Shown here one piece after another: positions 25,762-30,718 of a stretch of DNA of 30,718 bases; position 1 is the first letter of the stretch; each line of letters starts with the position of its first letter. This stretch comes from Limisphaerales bacterium (GTDB lineage: Bacteria; Verrucomicrobiota; Verrucomicrobiia; Limisphaerales; UBA11358), in NCBI GenBank assembly GCA_027451565.1, contig DAIDJC010000007.1, positions 1 to 30,718 on the forward strand, written 5' to 3'. The position numbers and the translations under genes are program-made. Under the pieces are notes generated by a model. The model saw only the letters and a list, made by a program, of their open reading frames with translations. It was not told the DNA's origin and ran no database searches.

Positions 25762-26748
25762 ATGAGCGTCACAAAATGCTTTGCGGTCCTTTTTTGGGGA
25801 TGGTTGGTATTTGCCAACTGTGCTCTTGCGCAAACCCCGGTGGTGGGGCCTACCAATTACGTGACGGTCTTCTTCACAAATTATATTTCTGTCACCAATT
25901 TTGTAACGATCACAAACTTTATTTCAACCACCAACCTTGTCACGGCGACCAACCTTGCCACGACGACCAACCTTGCCACGACGACCAACCTTGCCACGAC
26001 GACCAACCTTGCCACGGTAAATCACGTTGGTTCGGTAACCAATGTTTTGGTCAGGCCGATACTAGGAAAAGCTGCAGTTGCGGTGGTGCCCCCTCCAAAA
26101 CCTAAATGGAATAGTATGCTCACCTTTGGGGTGACTTTAACCCGTGGCAATAGCGACTCGTTGCTGACCACAACGAAGATTGTCAGTGACAAAAAACTGG
26201 TGAATGATCATTTCCAGTTGGAGGCGGATGCCGCCTACGGATCCGCATCCGGAGTGGCAAACAGCGAATTATTTCATGGATTTGGGCAATGGGATCACCT
26301 TTTTTCGACGAATTGGTATGATTATCTCCGGTTTGACGGAGTGCATGATGGGATCGCTGAAGTGAAGTACCGGTTTACTTTTACTTCAGGGTTGGGTTAT
26401 TACCTGATTAAAGACACGAATACGACCCTGGCGTTGGAAAGCGGGCCGGGAATTGTTGCGGAACGGTTGGGTGATGAGAATGACACTTACGCCACTCTGC
26501 GGATCGCGGACCGGTTTGAGCATAAATTCAACCATGACGCCTCACGCGTTTGGGAAAACTTTGAAATTCTTCCGCAAATAAATCAGCCCAGCGTTTACAT
26601 CATTAATGCGGAAATTGGGGTGGAATCTTCCATCTACAAGGCCTTGGATCTTCAAGTTTACATGGATGACAGCTACAACAGTCAACCCGCTTCGGGCTTG
26701 TTGCGAAATGATGTTAAATTGGTGAGTGCAGTGACCTACAAATTTTAA
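25762..26748 (+). CDS. DUF481 outer-membrane beta-barrel protein with TN hexapeptide repeats
   Basis: This 328-residue protein has a Sec signal peptide (FAVLFWGWLVFANCALAQ) followed by a Thr/Asn-rich linker. The linker, residues about 30-90, consists of repeats of TNxxTT type; the last five (TNLVTA, TNLATT three times, TNLATV) are encoded by an 18-bp tandem repeat. The rest (about 113-328) matches DUF481: it begins SMLTFGVTLTRGNSDSLLTTTKI and continues with alternating strands to a C-terminal AVTYKF ending in Phe, as outer-membrane beta-barrels do. DUF481 proteins such as YdiY are thought to be outer-membrane proteins of unknown function; some are acid-induced. I chose the ATG at 25762 because it starts the signal peptide; the frame extends upstream without homology. 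Confidence 0.85.
   Translation: MSVTKCFAVLFWGWLVFANCALAQTPVVGPTNYVTVFFTNYISVTNFVTITNFISTTNLVTATNLATTTNLATTTNLATTTNLATVNHVGSVTNVLVRPILGKAAVAVVPPPKPKWNSMLTFGVTLTRGNSDSLLTTTKIVSDKKLVNDHFQLEADAAYGSASGVANSELFHGFGQWDHLFSTNWYDYLRFDGVHDGIAEVKYRFTFTSGLGYYLIKDTNTTLALESGPGIVAERLGDENDTYATLRIADRFEHKFNHDASRVWENFEILPQINQPSVYIINAEIGVESSIYKALDLQVYMDDSYNSQPASGLLRNDVKLVSAVTYKF
25930..26019 (+). repeat. 18-bp tandem repeat inside the DUF481 gene
   Basis: Five copies of an 18-base unit, ACCAACCTTGCCACGACG, lie head to tail in frame. The first copy differs at two bases and the last at its final three; the three middle copies are identical. The unit encodes TNLATT, and the same amino-acid pattern continues upstream in diverged form. 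Copy-number change by slippage would keep the reading frame. Confidence 0.95.
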
Positions 26749-26984
26749 AGGCGGATCAGGAAGGTTTTCAAAAGGCAGATTCGGGACTCAGGGAAATGGA
26801 TGAGTTTGTTCCATCCTTGCCATTTCAAACAGGCCCAAAAAAGAGGTGTTGGAAAAAAGTTGCAGCCACGCGGCTTATTTGGACTTGAAATGGATGGTCC
26901 TTTTGGCTCCGCATTGGCTCCGTCAAAACCCTGTCACGGCGGGGCTTCCAACCGCCAAATTCCTGCCAAAAGTCGGAAATCTTT

Positions 26985-27689
26985 TCAAGGGGACAGTCGC
27001 GTGATTTGCCATTGGCCATCCACTGTGCGTGAGTAACAAAAACGATCGTGCAAGCGGCTGGGCCGGCCCTGCCAAAATTCAATTCGAATTGGATTCAGGA
27101 TAAAACCTCCCCAATCAGGAGGCATGGGAACCTCGCTTGAGAATCGCTGCTCTAATTCCCTCCATTGAGATTCCAGGAAAGCCCGGTCCGGCACCGGTTC
27201 ACTTTGGTGAGATGCCCAGGCTGCGATCTGACTTCCACGAGGTCTCGAATGGAAATAGGATTCGGATTCCTTTGCAGGAAGGCGCGTCACGGTTCCTGCG
27301 ACACAAATTTGCCTTTCCAAGCTTGGCCAGAAAAAAGTGAGCGCCGCATTTGGGTTTTGGGCCAGTTCACGACCTTTCCGGCTCTCGTAATTGGTGAAAA
27401 AAATGAAACCACGCTGGTCCACACCTTTGAGCAGGACGGTGCGTGTGGAGGGTTTTCCCTGGGAATCGGCAGTAGCCAGGACCATGGCATTGGCGTCCGG
27501 AGGCCGATGATTTTGGATGGCGCTCCACAGGTTGAACAGTGCGATGCTGATTTTTCGCCAGCGGCTGCGAGACTCCAAACCGGCGGCGTCTTTGAACCAT
27601 GCCTCGAATTGAGTCAGGGGATTGGGGGAGAGCCCGCCCTGATCCAGCGCCGCCTTTTTATAATCTTCGCGAAATCCAGACAAGTTCAT
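26985..27689 (-). CDS. pdxH: Pyridoxamine 5'-phosphate oxidase with N-terminal insertion
   Basis: This 234-residue FMN enzyme oxidises pyridoxamine or pyridoxine 5'-phosphate to pyridoxal 5'-phosphate, the last step of vitamin B6 salvage and synthesis. Conserved parts are FREDYKKAAL at the start, STRTVLLKG, FFTNYESRKG, the signature YFHSRPRGSQIAAWAS, and the C-terminal EFWQGRPSRLHDRF with its substrate-binding His and Arg. The ATG at 27689 is chosen from family alignment; the frame extends upstream into the neighbour. About 25 extra residues (roughly 36-62, basic then hydrophobic, with ISIALFNLWSAIQ) are inserted between the first helix and NAMVLAT relative to E. coli PdxH. It starts two bases after the upstream membrane-protein gene, so they are probably co-translated. 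Confidence 0.92.
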   Translation of the reverse strand: MNLSGFREDYKKAALDQGGLSPNPLTQFEAWFKDAAGLESRSRWRKISIALFNLWSAIQNHRPPDANAMVLATADSQGKPSTRTVLLKGVDQRGFIFFTNYESRKGRELAQNPNAALTFFWPSLERQICVAGTVTRLPAKESESYFHSRPRGSQIAAWASHQSEPVPDRAFLESQWRELEQRFSSEVPMPPDWGGFILNPIRIEFWQGRPSRLHDRFCYSRTVDGQWQITRLSP

Positions 27690-27691
27690 GA

Positions 27692-28246
27692 TCACATGGA
27701 GCGGAAGGCGGTCAGGCCCAAGGCCACCATGCATGCGGCGAAAGTGAGTCGCAGTGCGCTTCCACAGCGGACTCGCATTGGGGTGGCCGTCGCCCAGAAA
27801 AGCCAGTCGCGCAGCCGCCATGGCGCCACGGTAAAATAGATGCCTGCCAGGATGAACACATAGGCCCAGCCCTGAAAGACGACCACGAGGCTGGAATCAC
27901 CCAAGTGGGGGCGTCCGGTATCCAGCATCAGCTTGCCCAGCAGCAGAAAAACCACCGCCAGGCCTCGCACCGCCAGAAAATCCTGAACAAAAAAGCAGGA
28001 TAGGATGCCGATGGCGGAAAATCCCAGGAGCATGTATGGCTTGTAGGCTGAAAAATCAGCGATAGGCTCGTTGTTTACATTCCAAACGAACCATGCGGTG
28101 CCAGCCAGCATGAGCAAGACGCCGGCGGCAAGGTTTCTAGGAAAGCGGCGCACGGAGGTGGTAAAGCGATCCGGAGCCAGAAAGGCGTAAATTTGGGGGA
28201 TGGCCATTCCCAACCCCAAGGCCAGACATAACCAAGATAATTTCAT
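27692..28246 (-). CDS. Small multi-pass membrane protein, unknown function
   Basis: From the ATG at 28246 this protein has 184 residues and about five or six hydrophobic helices: LSWLCLALGLGMAIPQIYAFL, a middle pair (AAGVLLMLAGTAWFVWN and YMLLGFSAIGILSCFFVQDFL), then AVVFLLLGKLMLDTG, LVVVFQGWAYVFILAGIYF and a last one near the C-terminus. I recognise no catalytic motif and no named family. Other starts are possible at 28255 and further up at 28309, and no ribosome-binding site decides. Its stop codon is two bases before the pdxH start, so the two form an operon. That suggests, but does not show, a link with cofactor metabolism. Confidence 0.7.
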   Translation of the reverse strand: MKLSWLCLALGLGMAIPQIYAFLAPDRFTTSVRRFPRNLAAGVLLMLAGTAWFVWNVNNEPIADFSAYKPYMLLGFSAIGILSCFFVQDFLAVRGLAVVFLLLGKLMLDTGRPHLGDSSLVVVFQGWAYVFILAGIYFTVAPWRLRDWLFWATATPMRVRCGSALRLTFAACMVALGLTAFRSM

Positions 28247-28351
28247 CGGAGGCATTGTAGCGGGTTTGGGGATTGAATAAACGCGAAAATCACTCGCAAC
28301 TTGATTCAATCCGGGTTGGGCCGCTTCTGAGAGGGAAATGACGGAGGCGCT

Positions 28352-29704
28352 TCAAAGATTCACGATGGCCGCGCTACCATAGAGGGTGAAGGAGCCAGTT
28401 CTTTCTATGCGCACATCCATCAACTGCCCGCGATGGCGTTCATGTCCATCAAAGAGCACAATCCGATTGCAACGGGTGCGCCCTGTGTAGCGGGCTGGAT
28501 TTTTTTTGCTGGGGCCCTCCACCAGGATTTGAACCTGCCGGCCTATGAATTGTTTGTATCGGAACGCAGCCATTTCATTGACCAGGGCAAGCAGCCGTTC
28601 ATTGCGTTCCTCGCGAATGGCCTGGGGTACCTGGTCTGGCAAATCCGCAGCGGGGGTATCCCGACGCGGTGAGTATTTGAATATGAAAGCATTATCAAAT
28701 TCCAGTTCCCGGCAGGCAGAGAGTGTCTCCTCAAAATCCGCCTCGGTTTCCCCGGGAAAACCCACGATCAAGTCCGTCGTCAGCCCAATATGCGGTTGGA
28801 CTTGGCGCAACTTGGCCACAAGATTTCTGAATTTTTGAAAGTCATAGCCCCGGTGCATTTTTTGAAGCAGCCTGTCGCTGCCGCTTTGCAGGGGAATATG
28901 GGCGCTTTCACACAATTTAGGCAGGCGCCCGTAGGCTTCCACCAAATCATTCCCGTATCCCTTTGGATGGGGGGAAGTGAAACGGATGCGTTCCAACCCC
29001 TCGATTTCATGCACGGCATCAAGGAGTTGAACAAAGGCGGAGCGGCCTGATTGAGTCGGTATGTCTCTTTTGCCAAAACTGGTCACAATTTGCCCAAGCA
29101 GGGTAATTTCCCGGACGCCGCGGGAGACCAAGTCCCGGCATTCCTTCACGATGTCTGCGATGGATCGGCTGCGTTCCTCGCCGCGAGTGAAGGGAACGAT
29201 GCAAAAAGTGCAGTGTTGGTTGCAGCCCTGCATGATGCTCACGAATGCGGAGGCAGAAAACCTGCCCTGTCCCGGGGCGAGGTGCTCTTTTATGGTGGAT
29301 TGGCTGTCCTTTTCCGGATCCGTGGCCACAATGGACTGGTTTCGGCCCGATAGCAACTCATCCAGGTATTCACCTGCCCGATGGAATTTTTGTGTTCCCA
29401 AGACCAGGTTCAGGCCTGGCAGTTGGCCCATCAATTCCTTGCCCCGGCTTTGAGCCATGCAACCCATGAAACCCACCACGGGATGTCGCCTCTCGCTGCG
29501 GGCGGTTCCGATGATGTTGCGCATCTTGTTGATGGCTTTTTGCTCTGCCAGGTCACGGACACTGCAGGTGTTGAGCAAAACCACATCGGCATCCGATTCC
29601 GATGCGGCCAACAAATAGCCTTTGGACAGCAGTTGGGCCGCAACGGCTTCGCTGTCCCTCTCATTCATCTGACAACCGTAGGTTTTGATGTAAACGCTGG
29701 GCAT
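28352..29704 (-). CDS. miaB: tRNA methylthiotransferase MiaB
   Basis: This 450-residue radical-SAM enzyme adds the methylthio group to N6-isopentenyladenosine-37 of tRNAs that read UNN codons. The N-terminal UPF0004 domain has the three cluster-binding cysteines (Cys11 in TYGCQMN, Cys47 in NTCSVR, Cys82 in GCMAQ). The radical-SAM motif is in GCNQHCTFCIVPFTRGEERSR (in part), with Cys161, Cys165 and Cys168. The C-terminal TRAM domain (QFIGRQVQILVEG to FTLYG) binds tRNA. The TRGEERSR region and TYGCQMN start favour MiaB over RimO or MtaB. Length is normal. It is probably transcribed alone or just ahead of the membrane protein and pdxH, whose likely start lies about 105 bp beyond its stop. Confidence 0.96.
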   Translation of the reverse strand: MPSVYIKTYGCQMNERDSEAVAAQLLSKGYLLAASESDADVVLLNTCSVRDLAEQKAINKMRNIIGTARSERRHPVVGFMGCMAQSRGKELMGQLPGLNLVLGTQKFHRAGEYLDELLSGRNQSIVATDPEKDSQSTIKEHLAPGQGRFSASAFVSIMQGCNQHCTFCIVPFTRGEERSRSIADIVKECRDLVSRGVREITLLGQIVTSFGKRDIPTQSGRSAFVQLLDAVHEIEGLERIRFTSPHPKGYGNDLVEAYGRLPKLCESAHIPLQSGSDRLLQKMHRGYDFQKFRNLVAKLRQVQPHIGLTTDLIVGFPGETEADFEETLSACRELEFDNAFIFKYSPRRDTPAADLPDQVPQAIREERNERLLALVNEMAAFRYKQFIGRQVQILVEGPSKKNPARYTGRTRCNRIVLFDGHERHRGQLMDVRIERTGSFTLYGSAAIVNL

Positions 29705-29890
29705 TTTATGCTTTTCATCATTCTACGGGGCTAGGTGAAAATTACAAGCGGCGCGGCAGCATGGGATCATTCCGTCGTAATTTGCGGTTGGCGGGTCAAA
29801 CATCCAAAGTCCGCCAGAGCGGGTGAACGACGTTGAATCGCGCTTGCGCCTTCGGGGGGACAATGTATTTTCCATGTTTCTGTTATTTTA
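29705..29890. other. Divergent promoter region between miaB and the PAS-domain gene
   Basis: This 186-bp gap separates two genes read away from each other, so both promoters should lie here. I see no strong -35/-10 pair, no RNA gene and no long repeat. Confidence 0.4.
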
Positions 29891-30718
29891 ATGGATAGCA
29901 ATCCTTTCAGCGTTGCGGAGAAAGTCCTGTTGATCAGCGGAGATGAGGCTTTCTCCAGCACCATTGTGGACCTGATGCATCCCACCGGGGTGGTGGTTGC
30001 CGCACGCATTGACCTGGGGTTGGAATTGCTGGAGCGGGATACATTTCATGTCGTGCTTTTTGAGATACCCCAGGCCAATGCGGTGGCCCTTTTCCAACTC
30101 ACCCGGCTAGCCACATGCGCTTCCAGGATGCCCATTCTCATTATCGGCCCCACCGACGACGAAAATTTCTTTGCGGAGGTCATTTACTCCGGGGCCCAGG
30201 AATATTTGAGCCGGGATGGGCTGGATGGACCGCTTTTGCGCAGGGCCATTTTCTCCGCCCATACCCGACAGGTGGAACGGTTGGCGTTGGTGGATGAAAA
30301 GGAAAATTATTACGGCATTTTTGACCATCTAGTGGAAGGAATATTTCGAACCACTGTGGATGGTCATTATCTTCTGGCCAACGTGGCTTTGGCGCGGATT
30401 TACGGTTATGACTCTCCGGTTGAACTGATGGCGCATGTGAAGGACATTGGCAGCCGGCTCTATGTGGAGGCTGGACGCCGGGAGGAATTCATCCGCCTGA
30501 TGCAGGAGCAGGATACCCTGAATAATTTTGAGTCCGAAATTTTCCGCAAGGATGGAAGCACCATCTGGATATCAGAAAATTGCCGCGCGGTTCGAAATAA
30601 TGAAGGCAAATTGCTCTATTACGAAGGCACCGTTGAGGATATCACCGGGCGCCGCCAGGCGGAGCAGGCCCTGCGCAGCTCGGAATCGCTTTTCCATTCC
30701 TTGGTGGAAACCATGCCT
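29891..30718 (+). CDS. Pseudo-receiver and PAS-domain signalling protein, N-terminal part
   Basis: The gene starts at the ATG at 29891 and runs off the window, giving 276 residues. Residues about 10-125 have the fold pattern of a response-regulator receiver domain (KVLLISGDEAF, VVLFEIP, PILIIGPTDD, GAQEYLSRDG). The phosphorylatable Asp is Glu58, the acidic pair after strand 1 is reduced, and the usual late Lys is Arg108, so it is a pseudo-receiver. Residues about 138-252 form a PAS domain with its PAC end (YYEGTVEDITGRRQAE). A second PAS domain begins near 262 (SSESLFHSLVETMP). The missing part would usually be a histidine kinase or diguanylate cyclase; this cannot be told from the window. 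Confidence 0.85.
   Translation, partial: MDSNPFSVAEKVLLISGDEAFSSTIVDLMHPTGVVVAARIDLGLELLERDTFHVVLFEIPQANAVALFQLTRLATCASRMPILIIGPTDDENFFAEVIYSGAQEYLSRDGLDGPLLRRAIFSAHTRQVERLALVDEKENYYGIFDHLVEGIFRTTVDGHYLLANVALARIYGYDSPVELMAHVKDIGSRLYVEAGRREEFIRLMQEQDTLNNFESEIFRKDGSTIWISENCRAVRNNEGKLLYYEGTVEDITGRRQAEQALRSSESLFHSLVETMP

Overview
The window looks like chromosomal DNA of a Verrucomicrobiota bacterium, most likely of the Pedosphaera/Limisphaerales type. That is inference, from: an exported LamG plus Ig-like protein whose C-terminus ends in a FYR-type module seen in many verrucomicrobial secreted proteins; a small glycine-tailed RRM protein; a short AtpH; many large membrane and surface-glycan genes; and few recognisable Shine-Dalgarno sequences. 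There are no rRNA or tRNA genes, no CRISPR array, no transposase and no phage genes.

Region by region. 1-352 is the start of a minus-strand SAM methyltransferase running off the left edge. 728-1045 is a small RRM RNA-binding protein with a clear intrinsic terminator. 1447-3390 is an exported CocE/NonD-type hydrolase. 3756-5318 is an IMP dehydrogenase (guaB) with an altered active-site motif. 5735-12385 is a complete F1Fo ATP synthase operon, atpBEFHAGDC, without a visible atpI and with a shortened delta subunit, closed by a strong terminator. A convergent L-2-hydroxyglutarate oxidase (12666-13871) follows; between the two lies an unusual 95-bp inverted repeat enclosing three direct repeats.

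14312-16246 encodes the LamG/Ig surface protein, preceded by a leader with a nine-G tract. From 16574 to 25394 lies a surface-glycan block: three family 2 glycosyltransferases, a 918-residue YfhO-type membrane protein, and a minus-strand operon (glycosyltransferase, RmlD-like reductase, RmlC-like cupin, sugar C-methyltransferase). The gene set suggests synthesis and transfer of a deoxysugar, probably C-methylated, to a cell-surface polymer. RmlA and RmlB are not in the window.

25762-26748 is a DUF481 beta-barrel protein with a hexapeptide repeat encoded by an 18-bp tandem repeat. 26985-29704 (minus strand) holds pdxH, a small membrane protein and miaB. The right edge (29891 onward) is the start of a PAS-containing signalling protein whose N-terminal receiver-like domain carries Glu where the phosphorylatable Asp should be.

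The most interesting signals are the 95-bp inverted-repeat element, the Asp-to-Ser change in the IMP dehydrogenase NAD-site motif, the predicted branched-deoxysugar operon, a nested module inside an Ig domain, the in-frame 18-bp repeat in the DUF481 protein, and a 19-codon ORF that resembles the first strands of an actin-fold kinase or RuvX.
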